NCBI GenBank assembly: GCA_006546595.1
Contig: VIAD01000004.1
Location: 62,001 to 126,000 of the forward strand
Direction: 5' to 3'
Source of the DNA: Moraxellaceae bacterium AER2_44_116
Lineage (GTDB): Bacteria > Pseudomonadota > Gammaproteobacteria > Pseudomonadales > Moraxellaceae
DNA length: 64,000 nucleotides
The position numbers and the translations under genes were made by a program. Of the stretch, positions 10,401 through 19,335 are shown one piece after another. Each line of letters opens with the position of its first letter. Within the stretch, counting starts at the first letter, position 1. The notes under the pieces were generated by a model. The model had not been told where the DNA came from and searched no databases. It worked only from the letters and a program-made list of their open reading frames with translations.

Positions 10401-12090
10401 GTGGATTGAGGTCAAAGATACCCAATAAGTTGGGTTTTGGTCCAATAAAGGACACCACAGACATCACCAAATCTTCGCGAATGGGGTCAATTGGCGGGTT
10501 AGTGACCTGTGCAAACAACTGTTTGAAATAGTTGTACAAAGGCTTCAATTTGGACGACAAAACGGGCAAAGCCGCATCGTTACCCATAGAACCCGTCGCC
10601 TCTTCACCATTGGCAGCCATTGGCTCAAGAATAAATTTAATATCTTCTTGCGTGTAACCAAAGGCTTGCTGACGGTCGAGCAATGAAACTGAAGATGCTA
10701 CTGCGCTCTCTTCTGCATGGGGTAGCTCATCTAGCTTGATACGGATTTTGTCAATCCATTCGCGGTACGGCTTAGCACTAGCGAGCGAGTCTTTTAACTC
10801 GGAATCATCAATAATACGACCCAGTTCTGTGTCGATTAAGAACATCTTACCGGGCTGTAAACGCCACTTTTGAACAATGCGCTTTTCTTCGATAGGCAGT
10901 ACGCCAGACTCAGAAGCCATGACCACAAAATCGTCATCCGTCACCAAATAACGAGCTGGACGCAGGCCATTACGGTCTAAGGTTGCACCAATTTGACGAC
11001 CATCGGTAAAGGCAACAGCCGCAGGGCCATCCCACGGTTCCATCATCGCCGCATGGTATTCATAGAAGGCGCGACGTTTTTCATCCATCAACGTGTGCTT
11101 TTCCCACGCTTCTGGAATCATCAGCATCATAGCCTGAGCCAATGAGTAACCGCCCATCACCAGTAATTCCAACGCATTGTCGAAGGCTGCCGAGTCGGAC
11201 TGACCAGGGTAATGCAATGGCCATACTTTCTTCAAATCGTCACCTAGAATCGGTGAGGAAATGGCTTGTTCACGCGCTTTAAACCAGTTGACGTTACCTT
11301 GTAAGGTATTGATTTCACCATTATGTGCAATCATACGGAACGGGTGTGCTAAATCCCATGTTGGGAAAGTGTTGGTCGAGAAGCGTTGGTGAACCAAAGC
11401 TAACGCCGAGACACAATCTGGATTTTGCAAATCAAGGAAGTATTCGCCCACTTGATCGGCTAATAACAAACCTTTATAGACAATAGTACGCGCCGAAAAA
11501 GACGGCACATAAAATTCTTTGCCATGCACTAAATCAAGTGCTTGAATGGCATTAGCGGCTCGACGACGAATAATGTACAGCTTACGCTCTAGCGCATCTG
11601 TCACTACGATGTCATTGCCATGACCGACAAATACCTGACGAATCACTGGCTCTGTCGTCTTAACCGTAGGCGACATTGGCATCGTGTCGGAGACAGGCAC
11701 ATCGCGCCAGCCAAGCAATACTTGACCTTCCGCCAGAATAGCACGCTCGATTTCTTCCTGACAGGCCATGCGCGAAGCACTTTCCCGTGGTAGAAAACAC
11801 ATGCCGACACCATACTCGCCGAATGACGGCAAGGTAACGCCTTGCTTCGCCATTTCAGCGCGTAGGAACGTATCTGGTAACTGAATTAGGATGCCAGCAC
11901 CATCACCCATCAGGGCATCTGCACCGACAGCACCCCGATGATCCAAGTTCTTTAGGATCAGCAGGCCTTGTTCAATAATGGAGTGGCTTTTTTGCCCTTT
12001 GATGTGGGCGATGAAACCGACGCCACAAGCGTCATGTTCGTTGGCTGGGTCATACATACCCTGCCGTTTAGGTACTGCTGTTGCCTTCAC
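7450..12090 (-). CDS. gltB: Glutamate synthase, large (alpha) subunit
   Basis: About 1546 residues, normal for GltB. The N-terminal class-II glutamine amidotransferase domain begins after a short propeptide at MYDPANEHDACGVGF, where the Cys becomes the mature N-terminal nucleophile. Then come the central domain, the FMN-binding synthase domain (GGEDAKRF, KPGEGGQLPGHKV, GHDGGTGASP), the 3Fe-4S cysteines in CIMMRKCHLNTCPVG, and the C-terminal GXGXG beta-helix. Ammonia tunnels from the first domain to 2-oxoglutarate at FMN. A GTG at 12090 has GAGG eight bases upstream and is preferred to the GTG at 12111, which adds seven residues. Confidence 0.96.
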   Translation of the reverse strand: MKATAVPKRQGMYDPANEHDACGVGFIAHIKGQKSHSIIEQGLLILKNLDHRGAVGADALMGDGAGILIQLPDTFLRAEMAKQGVTLPSFGEYGVGMCFLPRESASRMACQEEIERAILAEGQVLLGWRDVPVSDTMPMSPTVKTTEPVIRQVFVGHGNDIVVTDALERKLYIIRRRAANAIQALDLVHGKEFYVPSFSARTIVYKGLLLADQVGEYFLDLQNPDCVSALALVHQRFSTNTFPTWDLAHPFRMIAHNGEINTLQGNVNWFKAREQAISSPILGDDLKKVWPLHYPGQSDSAAFDNALELLVMGGYSLAQAMMLMIPEAWEKHTLMDEKRRAFYEYHAAMMEPWDGPAAVAFTDGRQIGATLDRNGLRPARYLVTDDDFVVMASESGVLPIEEKRIVQKWRLQPGKMFLIDTELGRIIDDSELKDSLASAKPYREWIDKIRIKLDELPHAEESAVASSVSLLDRQQAFGYTQEDIKFILEPMAANGEEATGSMGNDAALPVLSSKLKPLYNYFKQLFAQVTNPPIDPIREDLVMSVVSFIGPKPNLLGIFDLNPPIRLEVSQPVLSFQDIEKIRHIEKHTNGKFRSHELDICYPVAWGKDGVEARLASLAAEAEDAVRSGANILIVSDRQMNADNVAIPALLATSAVHQHLVKKGLRTSAGLVVETGSAREVHHFALLGGYGAEAVHPYLALETLQSLAGDDEAKREKAVYNFTKAVGKGLCKVMSKMGISTYMSYTGAQIFEAIGLQTAFVDKYFTGTPTNVEGIGVFDVAEEAIRMHRAAFGNDPVLANALDAGGDYAFRIRGEEHLWTPDAIAKLQHSTRTNQFSTFKEYSRIINDQSQRHLTLRGLFEFCTANVTPVPLDEVESAKDIVKRFATGAMSLGSISTEAHTTLAIAMNRIGGKSNTGEGGEDAKRFIPVVQDTQLSDVLGKGRIERDLTLKAGDSLRSAIKQVASGRFGVTIEYLVNADQIQIKMAQGAKPGEGGQLPGHKVSEYIGFLRHSVPGVGLISPPPHHDIYSIEDLAQLIHDLKNANPAASVSVKLVSEVGVGTVAAGVSKAKADHVVIAGHDGGTGASPLSSIKHAGAPWELGLAETQQTLVLNQLRSRIRVQVDGQLRTGRDVVIGALLGADEFGFATAPLVVEGCIMMRKCHLNTCPVGVATQDPELRKRFTGQPEHVVNFFFFIAEEVREIMASLGVRTFSELVGRADLLDTKTGITHWKAQGLDFSRIFHLPNVPASVPRQQTEIQDHGITKALDHQFIALAQPALEHGKKVTIELPIRNVNRTAGTMLSGEVAKRYGFAGLPDDTIHLKLNGTAGQSCGAFLAQGVTLELVGEGNDYVGKGLSGGRIIIRPHADFRGNTAKNIILGNTVMYGAIAGEGFFAGVAGERFAVRNSGGTTVVEGVGDHGCEYMTGGTVVVLGNTGRNFAAGMSGGIAYVYDADGSFKNRCNLTQVALEKVVVDAKAPADVPLHRGLKDEAQLKALISRHADYTGSTTAKAILANWDENLDKFVKVYPHEYKRALTELAAQQQKEVA

Positions 12091-12199
12091 ACTCTGATCC
12101 TCATAAAGCACAAACTCCAGCGCGCACTACTGCGTACAAGCCGGAGGTTAAAAACGCCAGCGTGATGCCTGATAGGGAATTACACGGGGGAAACATTTC

Positions 12200-12227
12200 A
12201 TTATACCTCGAAAACGCTGAGGTTCAA
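12200..12227 (-). promoter_or_regulatory. Sigma-70-type promoter of gltBD
   Basis: Read on the minus strand, TTGAAC and TATAAT are separated by 16 bases, close to consensus. Transcription would start near 12193, giving a leader of about 100 bases before gltB. No other promoter-like pair of this quality is seen in the gap. Confidence 0.6.
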
Positions 12228-12284
12228 TAGTAGGCTGAATTCGTCTTGCCGTAGAAAAGGGCTTAAAATTCAAGATTACGGTGC

Positions 12285-13187
12285 TCAATTGACGCTCCAC
12301 ATTGTATTTGCAGCGCGTGGAGATCGCGAATAGCCCTTTAATTCGTGTTGAATCTGCTCATTGTTAATGGCTAATTGCTCTCGCCACTGTTCAATTAATG
12401 GCTGATGATCTATGTGATTGGGGTGAAAATCCGCACGATAATATGCCAAATAGTACGGCAAAGTTTTTAGTAACATCTCGGCGATATAGTAACTATCACG
12501 GGCATTGAGCAACAGTTTGGGCACACTCAGTAAGCTATTTTTGCGGTCTTGCCATAATAGCGTTTTCGTCATACTGGCAATACCCATGACAAAGCCCACA
12601 GAGATGGTTCGCATACTGCGCCGACGCTGGGCAAGGCTTGGTGCATCGTTACCAAAGACTTGCTGATAGACCTCAAAAGCAACACTTTTATGCTCTAACT
12701 CTTCGAGTGCGTGCCACAACCAAAGCTGACGCATATTGTCATCAAAGCCATTAAACAACGAGGGATGACTTAATAAATGAGTGGCAATTAACGCGGTAAA
12801 ATGCTCATACGCGACTGTCGCCGCTAATTGTCGGCGCAATGAACGTGTTTTGAGCGTAGCCATGCCATTGGTTATTTGTTGCTCATAGGCATGCAGTTGA
12901 TAATCCTCCTTTTGAATAGCGGCATTAAACTGCGCGTGAGCCTGTGAGTGCATGGCTTCTTGACCAATAAATCCCGAAATATCCGCTTGTAGCTGTGGAT
13001 CTGTCACTTGATCCCGTACTTGGCGAACACTATGCACAAAAAACTGTTCCCCTTTAGGAAAAGTCATCGACAACGCTGTCAGCAAATGCGACATCAACGG
13101 CGACTGTCCCGAAAAATAATGACGGCTTAACTGTTCGGGACGAAAAAGTGAATGACGAACCGTAATGGCGGCGGCAGTCGTATTCAT
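12285..13187 (-). CDS. Predicted metal-dependent hydrolase (PF10118 family)
   Basis: A 300-residue protein. The ATG at 13187 overlaps the stop of the upstream GST gene as ATGA, pointing to coupled translation; longer upstream readings are out of family. The core FPKGEQFFVHSVRQVRDQV, ISGFIGQEAMHSQAHAQFN and WHALEELEHKSVAFEVYQQVFG is the metal-ligand pattern (Glu and His residues) of PF10118, a di-iron-like four-helix family annotated as metal-dependent hydrolase without a known substrate. It is last in an operon with thioesterase, reductase and GST genes, which suggests work on a lipid or acyl compound. Confidence 0.82.
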   Translation of the reverse strand: MNTTAAAITVRHSLFRPEQLSRHYFSGQSPLMSHLLTALSMTFPKGEQFFVHSVRQVRDQVTDPQLQADISGFIGQEAMHSQAHAQFNAAIQKEDYQLHAYEQQITNGMATLKTRSLRRQLAATVAYEHFTALIATHLLSHPSLFNGFDDNMRQLWLWHALEELEHKSVAFEVYQQVFGNDAPSLAQRRRSMRTISVGFVMGIASMTKTLLWQDRKNSLLSVPKLLLNARDSYYIAEMLLKTLPYYLAYYRADFHPNHIDHQPLIEQWREQLAINNEQIQHELKGYSRSPRAANTMWSVN

Positions 13188-13867
13188 AGTGTTTGCAACC
13201 ATTGTGCAATGTGAGGACGACTTAACACCTGTGGCCGCATGGCATCGCTCGTGCGTACCACTTCGGCGAGCTGCGCACCTACCGCCATATCGGCAATGGT
13301 TTTTTCGCTGCCAACTAGCCAACCTGTTGTGCTTAACACCAAATTAATTCGGTCTAAATGCCGTAAAAACTCGGCTTCAATATCCGCCTTCGCCATACGA
13401 CCTGTTCCTTGCATAAAAACTTGTATTGACAGCGTCGCCTTAAATAACGGTTTTAATATCCGACGCTCAAAGGCTGGACGACCTGCACTACTGACGGCTA
13501 CCGCGGCATCTAGTGCAACGGGATCATTGACCCGAAAATAGCCTTCATAAAAATATAACAACTCATCCGACCAATCCTCCCATAATTCAACAAGAGCTTT
13601 TTGCTGAGTATCAAGAGGATACAAACGGGGCAAATCAGGATAGGTGTCATCTAAATAACGGGCAATCCGCGTGCTATCTTGAATGCGCTGACCATTCATA
13701 TCGAGAACAGGCAATTTACCCACTTTGCTTAACCCCATGACCTTTGCACCAAGTGCACCGTTATAGTTAACGGTGTCAAAAGCGATGCCTTTGTGGTGCA
13801 ACGCTTTGGCAACTTTTTGGCAAAAAGGCGAAATTTCCCATTGATGCAATACTACGTCATGATTCAT
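13184..13867 (-). CDS. Glutathione S-transferase family protein
   Basis: About 227 residues. The N-terminal thioredoxin-like domain reads VVLHQWEISPFCQKVAKALHHKGIAFDTV, followed by VGKLPVLDMNGQRIQDSTRIARYLDDTYP with the cis-proline (LPVL) and the glutathione-binding DST motif. The C-terminal helical domain ends ALQ-type near the stop. It likely binds glutathione and acts on an electrophilic substrate, which is unknown. The ATG at 13867 has GGGGTG upstream, and an ATG four codons earlier (13879) is possible. It overlaps the next gene by four bases. Confidence 0.85.
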   Translation of the reverse strand: MNHDVVLHQWEISPFCQKVAKALHHKGIAFDTVNYNGALGAKVMGLSKVGKLPVLDMNGQRIQDSTRIARYLDDTYPDLPRLYPLDTQQKALVELWEDWSDELLYFYEGYFRVNDPVALDAAVAVSSAGRPAFERRILKPLFKATLSIQVFMQGTGRMAKADIEAEFLRHLDRINLVLSTTGWLVGSEKTIADMAVGAQLAEVVRTSDAMRPQVLSRPHIAQWLQTL

Positions 13868-13905
13868 TTGACACCCCATCTCATGTATTTAGCACTACAA
13901 CCATG

Positions 13906-15129
13906 TTAGTTAACTTGGCTAAACGTTAGCCCTGCATATTGTGTTAAACGGTGAATTAACTGCTCACCAAACACGGTTGAGGGTGTCCAAAATCCGCCTG
14001 CTTTGTCTGTTTTAGCAATATCAAGTGCCAAACACACCGCGGCCTCACCTAAAATTTTTGCCGTTGAGCCATAACCGGGGTCACGGTCTCCTGTCACTTT
14101 TACCGTTAATTTTTGGCCAGCCGAGGTTAGGCCAATCAAACGAATATCATAAAAACCGTTGCGTTGTTGTTCTGGTGTTGGGCCTTCACCTGCTTTGGGA
14201 ACAATAAAACGCTCCAAAATGTTGCGTGTGGGTGACAAAGCCGCCGCACCGACAAACCCCGCAATGCCGACGGCTGCACCTGCGGCCACCAAACCACCAA
14301 TAACACCACGTCCTGTTAGCATAGCTTCATCATATACAAAATCTGTGCCATACGCGTTGCCACTGACGGCATTACTGCGATGGACAACTTTAGTGTTAAT
14401 ACCCGCCATAATAAAAGGGGCTGACCATGCTTGAGCATCTGCATCATATTGGGCAAATTGCACGTTGGGCTGCTTGGGTTTGCCTTGGCTCGTCGGACAA
14501 AGCGCGAATGGATTTGCCATTAGTTTACGCAACGCAGGGTCAGCCGCAGCTTCTTTGACTAATTCCATAATACTGGCAACTGTACCGCCCGATATACCGC
14601 CACGAATCGCTTTCACGCGTAATTTAACGCGGCTACAGGGTTGGCCAAACTGTTGTTGTGCCTGTTGCTGTAAATAATACGTGCCCATATCGGAGGGAAC
14701 GGAATCAAAACCGCAACAATGAACAATACGCGCCCCACTCGCTTGTGCGGCCGATTGATGTGCGTCAATCATTTTGGCAATCCATTGTGGTTCGCCCGTG
14801 AGGTCACAATAATCTGTACCGCTGTGAGCGCAGACTTTCACTAGCGGTGAGCCATACAAGGCATAAGGGCCAACCGTCGAGACGACGACATTCGTTTGTT
14901 GGCACATTGCCATTAACGCGGTTTCATCCGCCGCATCCGCCAAGACAATGGGTAATGACTGCGCGGCTGAACCTAAACTGCTACGCAATGTCGCTAGTTT
15001 ACTCTGCGAGCGACCTGCAATCGCCCAACGAAAATCGCCTTGTGCGCCATGTCGCTCAAACAAATAACGGGTTAATAATTGGCCAACAAAGCTAGTTGCA
15101 CCGTAAACAATTAAATGATAATTCGACAT
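13906..15129 (-). CDS. Saccharopine dehydrogenase-like / trans-acting enoyl reductase family protein
   Basis: A 407-residue protein with an N-terminal Rossmann domain: YHLIVYGATSFVGQLLTRYL for the dinucleotide, then WAIAGRSQSKL. The GPYALYGSPLVKVCAHSGTDYCDLTGEP motif and HCCGFDSVPSDMGTYYL are hallmarks of the family that includes eukaryotic SCCPDH and mycobacterial trans-acting enoyl reductases, so lipid reduction is more likely than lysine metabolism. A glycine/alanine stretch (GGLVAAGAAVGIAGFVGAA) may be a membrane-associated helix. It is second in the operon after the thioesterase gene. Confidence 0.82.
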   Translation of the reverse strand: MSNYHLIVYGATSFVGQLLTRYLFERHGAQGDFRWAIAGRSQSKLATLRSSLGSAAQSLPIVLADAADETALMAMCQQTNVVVSTVGPYALYGSPLVKVCAHSGTDYCDLTGEPQWIAKMIDAHQSAAQASGARIVHCCGFDSVPSDMGTYYLQQQAQQQFGQPCSRVKLRVKAIRGGISGGTVASIMELVKEAAADPALRKLMANPFALCPTSQGKPKQPNVQFAQYDADAQAWSAPFIMAGINTKVVHRSNAVSGNAYGTDFVYDEAMLTGRGVIGGLVAAGAAVGIAGFVGAAALSPTRNILERFIVPKAGEGPTPEQQRNGFYDIRLIGLTSAGQKLTVKVTGDRDPGYGSTAKILGEAAVCLALDIAKTDKAGGFWTPSTVFGEQLIHRLTQYAGLTFSQVN

Positions 15130-15163
15130 GACGTACCTCTAAAGAATGGCTAAACGTTTTTTT

Positions 15164-15604
15164 TCAAGTGCTGCTACGCAAAATCATACAGGTTGCAGTA
15201 GCATGAGCATATAGCACACCTGCATCATCACGAATATCCCCTTCCGACATTACCAACGAACGACTTTTATTAATGACACGACCTTCGGCACGTAGAGTGA
15301 CATTAAAAGGTAGTGGCCGACACATTTTTACGCCTAACTCAATCGTGCCATAACTTTCACCTGCGGCGAGTACGGTTTGAGTTGCACAACCCGTTACTGT
15401 ATCTAAGACTGTTGCCGCAAAACCACCATGTACTCCGCCCATCGGATTCGTATGAGTATGATTCGGCGTTGCTTTAAAAACCACGCGATTTAACTCGACT
15501 AACTCTGGCTCCATCGGCATCGTTTTAGAGATACTCGGTGCAGGAAATAGCCCTTGAGCAAAGGCCTGCATAATTTCTAAACCCGTCATTTGCTGTATGT
15601 TCAT
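15164..15604 (-). CDS. PaaI-family hotdog thioesterase
   Basis: A 146-residue single hotdog domain. NPMGGVHGGFAATVLDTVTGCATQTVL contains the HGG and the acidic residue (Asp in LDTVTG) used by PaaI-type acyl-CoA thioesterases, followed by TIELGVKMCRPLP. It probably hydrolyses an acyl- or aryl-CoA in the cytoplasm. It is first gene of the leftward operon and divergent from the HxlR regulator, which may control it. Confidence 0.88.
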   Translation of the reverse strand: MNIQQMTGLEIMQAFAQGLFPAPSISKTMPMEPELVELNRVVFKATPNHTHTNPMGGVHGGFAATVLDTVTGCATQTVLAAGESYGTIELGVKMCRPLPFNVTLRAEGRVINKSRSLVMSEGDIRDDAGVLYAHATATCMILRSST

Positions 15605-15643
15605 GATGTCATTTTACTCTTGTATTAAATCGCTTTTTACATT

Positions 15644-15662
15644 AAGTTCTAAAAAGGAACTT
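15644..15662. promoter_or_regulatory. Candidate HxlR operator
   Basis: A perfect inverted repeat AAGTTC-N7-GAACTT lies in the 122-base gap between the divergent thioesterase and HxlR genes. Dimeric HxlR proteins bind such dyads. The link is inferred from position only. Confidence 0.45.
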
Positions 15663-15726
15663 GTCAATGCAAAAACCACGAACAATGGAAGTTGATGATG
15701 TACAATAATTGGCAGACGAGGTGATT

Positions 15727-16200
15727 ATGAAATGGCAATCAGTGGGTGAGCAACCGTGTTCGGTGGCACGGACGTTATCCGTCATGGGTGATCGTTGGAC
15801 GATGCTAATTTTACGCAATGCGTTTTTGGGCATTCGTCGTTTTGATGATTTTCAAAGTAGTCTCGGTGTCACGCGCCATGTATTAGCAGAACGCCTTAAA
15901 CGTTTGGTTGAGCATGGGATTTTGAAAAAAAACCCGTATCAAGATCGTCAAGAACGCTTTGAATATCGGCTCACCGAAAAAGGCCTCGATTTGCAACCGA
16001 TTTTATTAACCCTCACCGCTTGGGGTGATAAATGGATGGATGAAGGTCGCGGTGCGCCTGTTATTTTTCATCATCGGGATTGTGGTCATGCATTTACACC
16101 GATGGTTGTTTGTTCAGTCTGTAAAGAAGCGGTGACGGCGCGGAATATCTACTCAACATCCAGTGAAGATGTTGAGTCATTGGAAAGTAAGTTGCTCTAG
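15727..16200 (+). CDS. HxlR-family winged-helix transcriptional regulator
   Basis: A 157-residue protein from the ATG at 15727, which has GAGGTG just upstream. PCSVARTLSVMGDRWTMLILRNAFLGIRRFDDFQ is the HxlR signature, and RHVLAERLKRLVEHGILKK plus YRLTEKGLDLQPIL complete the winged helix. Near the C-terminus CGHAFTPMVVCSVCKEAV holds three cysteines and a histidine that could bind metal or sense redox state, which is longer than the minimal family. It is divergent from the thioesterase operon. Confidence 0.9.
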   Translation: MKWQSVGEQPCSVARTLSVMGDRWTMLILRNAFLGIRRFDDFQSSLGVTRHVLAERLKRLVEHGILKKNPYQDRQERFEYRLTEKGLDLQPILLTLTAWGDKWMDEGRGAPVIFHHRDCGHAFTPMVVCSVCKEAVTARNIYSTSSEDVESLESKLL

Positions 16201-16310
16201 AAAACCTAAACCGCGTAGATTTTGTATGTCATGCGTGGAAATTGACAGTTGCTCTTTTTAACACAAACACTCACCATTCACCTTTCAAATCTTGATGAGC
16301 ATTGAAGTAT

Positions 16311-17018
16311 ATGCGTCGTTTACTGGTAATGGGATTGATGATTTCGGCAAATACATGGGCTAATGACACATCGAAAGAGCGTTGGCAGGGCAATGTCGAT
16401 GTCGGCTATATCAGTAGCATGGGCACAACTAGTGGCAGCAAAGATACGTTTAGAGGCAAGGTATCGGCAACCCACACAGGCAGCTATTGGGTGAATATTT
16501 TTTCAGCCGAAGGCATTGGCGTACGTGATGATATTCCCACTACAAACGATACTGAACGCTACTTGCTTAACCTTAAATCGCGTCACTTTTTCGCCGAATA
16601 CAACTTCTTTACGCTACGCGCGCAATGGGAAAAAGACTTATTAAGCGCGTCAGAATATCAACTGATTGCCTCGCTAGGTTTAGGCCGAGAGATCATTAAA
16701 ACAAAAGATCATCATCTAAAACTAGAAACAGGTATTGGTACTCGGCATAACGAACGGCGTGTGCTTGTACCGAATCGGGAAACCATTGGCCTTTTCAGTT
16801 GGGACTATGATTGGAAGATCAATCCAAATACCAAGTTTCTTCATAAAGGTACGATAGAGTCAGGTGATAGTAACGTTGTAACTCGCGTCACCACGCAACT
16901 AAAACAAAACATCACCAAAGTCATTGCCTTAACGGTTTCGCATGATTACAAACATGACAACGGCGACATCAATAAACGAGAAGGTTTAATGAGTGTTGGT
17001 TTGAATTATCAGTTTTAA
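16311..17018 (+). CDS. DUF481 (YdiY-like) outer-membrane protein
   Basis: A 235-residue protein from the ATG at 16311, starting with the signal peptide MRRLLVMGLMISANTWA. The mature part WQGNVDVGYISSMGTTSGSKDTFRGKVSA, many alternating beta strands, and a C-terminal GLMSVGLNYQF ending in aromatic Phe are typical of a DUF481 beta-barrel in the outer membrane (YdiY family, salt-induced in E. coli). The function is unknown. It ends at a shared terminator opposite the PhoX gene. Confidence 0.82.
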   Translation: MRRLLVMGLMISANTWANDTSKERWQGNVDVGYISSMGTTSGSKDTFRGKVSATHTGSYWVNIFSAEGIGVRDDIPTTNDTERYLLNLKSRHFFAEYNFFTLRAQWEKDLLSASEYQLIASLGLGREIIKTKDHHLKLETGIGTRHNERRVLVPNRETIGLFSWDYDWKINPNTKFLHKGTIESGDSNVVTRVTTQLKQNITKVIALTVSHDYKHDNGDINKREGLMSVGLNYQF

Positions 17019-17058
17019 AGTATCGTAACGAGGGTTGATGCAGGAAACCCACGAATAA

Positions 17059-17089
17059 AAAAGCCCTTATTTTTCAATAAGGGCTTTTT
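17059..17089. terminator. Bidirectional Rho-independent terminator
   Basis: AAAGCCCTTATT, a 4-base loop, AATAAGGGCTTT, flanked by A and T tracts. It lies between the convergent DUF481 and PhoX genes and can serve both. Confidence 0.85.
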
Positions 17090-17113
17090 CTATTTCAAGC
17101 TCAAAAAATGCGA

Positions 17114-19282
17114 TTAAACCGCGATTTCTTTGCCATCTTTACGGTAAATAACAATTGTCGCTGAACGTGGACGTGCTGCCGCGTTGGCATTGACTTGCGT
17201 AGGATTAGCAACATCTGGCCAGTTGCTACTCATTTTTGCTAGGCTACCATTCTCGCCTGGATGTTGAATATTGACAAATATCGATTTGTTGTCTGGAGTC
17301 ATCGTGACACCCGTGATTTCACACTCTTTCGGCCCAACTAAGAAACGACGCAAGTTTTCTTCGGTGGGATTTTTACCTTTGAAGGTATCCTGTGTATCAA
17401 TCGTGGTTTTGCCCCCATCACCCACTTTACCTGCCACAGCAGCTAACATCATACAGTTAGTCACATCGGTGTATGCACCATCATCGGTCTGAATCCATAA
17501 CAGGCCGCGTTGGTCAAACCATAAACCATCAGGGCTAGACATATCATTGCCTGCGGTTAATCCTGACACATTGATTTTTGTTTTCTCAGCATCTTCTTCG
17601 GCGGCAAACACATAAACATCCCATGTAAATGTGGTTGCAGTGTGGTCGTCAGCAGCTTCTTTCCAGCGAATAATATGGCCGTGTGGATTGCCTTTACCTT
17701 TATTGCCGTCTTCATCAGTGTAATTACGTGGGTTCGCCGCATCGACAGGATTGCTACTCGTGCCACGATTACTATTGTTGGTTAGTGTTAAATATACTTC
17801 GCCTGTTTTAGGGCTAACAGCTGTCCATTCTGGGCGATCCATTTTGGTAGCCCCCACCGAATCTGCCGCTAAACGCGTATGAACCACCACCGCCGCTTGC
17901 GAGGTAAAAGGATAAACAGCATTATCTGTCGTCAAGCCGTTTACGCCTTGAGTTAGCTCTAACCACTTGCCTGTACCGTCAGCATTAAACTTAGCAACAT
18001 ATAATTTGCCGTCGTTCATATATTTATCGCCTGCGGTCAAACCTGCGGTCGCATCGGCTTCATCCCATACTTTGGCGGAGACAAACTTATAAACATATTC
18101 GCCACGGGAATCATCACCCATATAAAAGACAACTGCTTTGCCGACTTTTACAGGCGCAATCACTGCACCTTCGTGAGCAAAACGACCTAAGGCTGTACGC
18201 TTACGCGGTGCGGCACTGGCGGTAAACGGATCTATTTCTACCACCCAACCAAAGGTATTGACTTCATTACGGAAGTCGGTGTCGGCAGTTTTAGCAGCAT
18301 CTAAAATGGAGGTGTTCCAGCGCGTAAAACGGTCATCTGTGTCACTGGCTGTTGACCAAGAGTTTGCCCCTGTTTTGCTGGTTACGCCATAACGTTTTAA
18401 ACTAGCAAGGTCAGACGCAGCGCGTAAGGTGTCATCATCACGCTTAAAATAACCCGCCCAATTTTCTTCACAGGTTAAATACGTTCCCCACGGCGTGTAA
18501 CCATTGGCACAATTATTTAACGTACCGCGTCCTTTTTTCGCTTTGGCATCGTATTTAGTCACTAAAAAACGACTCGCAGCGGCTGGGCCATGATATTCCA
18601 TCACTGTATTGGGTGTGACACGACGGTTTAAGGTATTACTCTTATCCACCGTGAATGCGCCTGTCGTTTGACGAGCAATAGCAACAACACTCACACCATG
18701 ACAGTTAATTTCTTTTAAGGCTTCTTCAACAGGACGCTTACCATCAACTGTTGTGGCGCCATTGGGATGTAAAAAACCACTACTAATATTTTCATGGTTT
18801 AAACACAGTAAGCCTTGGCTGGAAGCTTTTTTGTCCCATTTACCTGTGCTGCCTAAACCAAAAAACGACATACCATCGTGATGATCGCCTGCACGCATTT
18901 GATAAGAGTCGGCTGTTTCTGTGCCATCGTTTTTCCAAGCAGCCGTCGTGCTATCCAATGGATCGCCCAAGGCATAAACCACCGCCACTTCATAACCCGC
19001 AGGTACAGTCACCACATCAAGCATATTTTTAGCGACAGGGCTAAAACCAAGTTTTAATTCAGGCTCAGGAGTGGCCACAGGAACGACTGTATCATCACTG
19101 TTACCACAACCCGCTAATGACACGCTGCCCAACATCATGGCCGCAGTAGCTGACATACCACTGATAACCGTTTGACGGCGAGATAAACGTGTTTGTAGTA
19201 ATTCATTAAAATGAGGGTTTTTCGATGTATTAACATCGGTTTCTTCTTGGTGTTGGTCAATATACGTTTTTTGTTCAGTCAT
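17114..19282 (-). CDS. phoX: PhoX-family phosphatase (DUF839), Tat-exported
   Basis: A 722-residue protein. The N-terminal SRRQTVISG (residues 34-42) is a twin-arginine signal, followed by a hydrophobic stretch and LAGC with Cys59 as a possible lipidation site, so it may be an exported lipoprotein. Landmarks of the PhoX/DUF839 family follow: LCLNHENISSGFLHP, TYLTCEENWAGYF, RFAHEGAVIAPV, FYMGDDSRGEYVYKF and SSPDGLWFDQRGLLWIQTDDG. Characterised members are Ca/Fe alkaline phosphatases that release phosphate from organic esters. The Pho-box-like array upstream supports a phosphate-starvation role. It is a single gene. Confidence 0.88.
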   Translation of the reverse strand: MTEQKTYIDQHQEETDVNTSKNPHFNELLQTRLSRRQTVISGMSATAAMMLGSVSLAGCGNSDDTVVPVATPEPELKLGFSPVAKNMLDVVTVPAGYEVAVVYALGDPLDSTTAAWKNDGTETADSYQMRAGDHHDGMSFFGLGSTGKWDKKASSQGLLCLNHENISSGFLHPNGATTVDGKRPVEEALKEINCHGVSVVAIARQTTGAFTVDKSNTLNRRVTPNTVMEYHGPAAASRFLVTKYDAKAKKGRGTLNNCANGYTPWGTYLTCEENWAGYFKRDDDTLRAASDLASLKRYGVTSKTGANSWSTASDTDDRFTRWNTSILDAAKTADTDFRNEVNTFGWVVEIDPFTASAAPRKRTALGRFAHEGAVIAPVKVGKAVVFYMGDDSRGEYVYKFVSAKVWDEADATAGLTAGDKYMNDGKLYVAKFNADGTGKWLELTQGVNGLTTDNAVYPFTSQAAVVVHTRLAADSVGATKMDRPEWTAVSPKTGEVYLTLTNNSNRGTSSNPVDAANPRNYTDEDGNKGKGNPHGHIIRWKEAADDHTATTFTWDVYVFAAEEDAEKTKINVSGLTAGNDMSSPDGLWFDQRGLLWIQTDDGAYTDVTNCMMLAAVAGKVGDGGKTTIDTQDTFKGKNPTEENLRRFLVGPKECEITGVTMTPDNKSIFVNIQHPGENGSLAKMSSNWPDVANPTQVNANAAARPRSATIVIYRKDGKEIAV

Positions 19283-19335
19283 GATAATTACCTAGCGATG
19301 AGCGGAGAAATAAATTCACGCTAAACTAAATAATA

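Noticed and set aside
5975..12111. Several 60-136-codon frames opposite or within gltBD
   Set aside because: These are antisense or shifted frames of the large, clearly coding glutamate synthase genes.
15709..15726. TTG start for the HxlR regulator
   Set aside because: The ATG at 15727 has a good ribosome-binding site and fits the family start.
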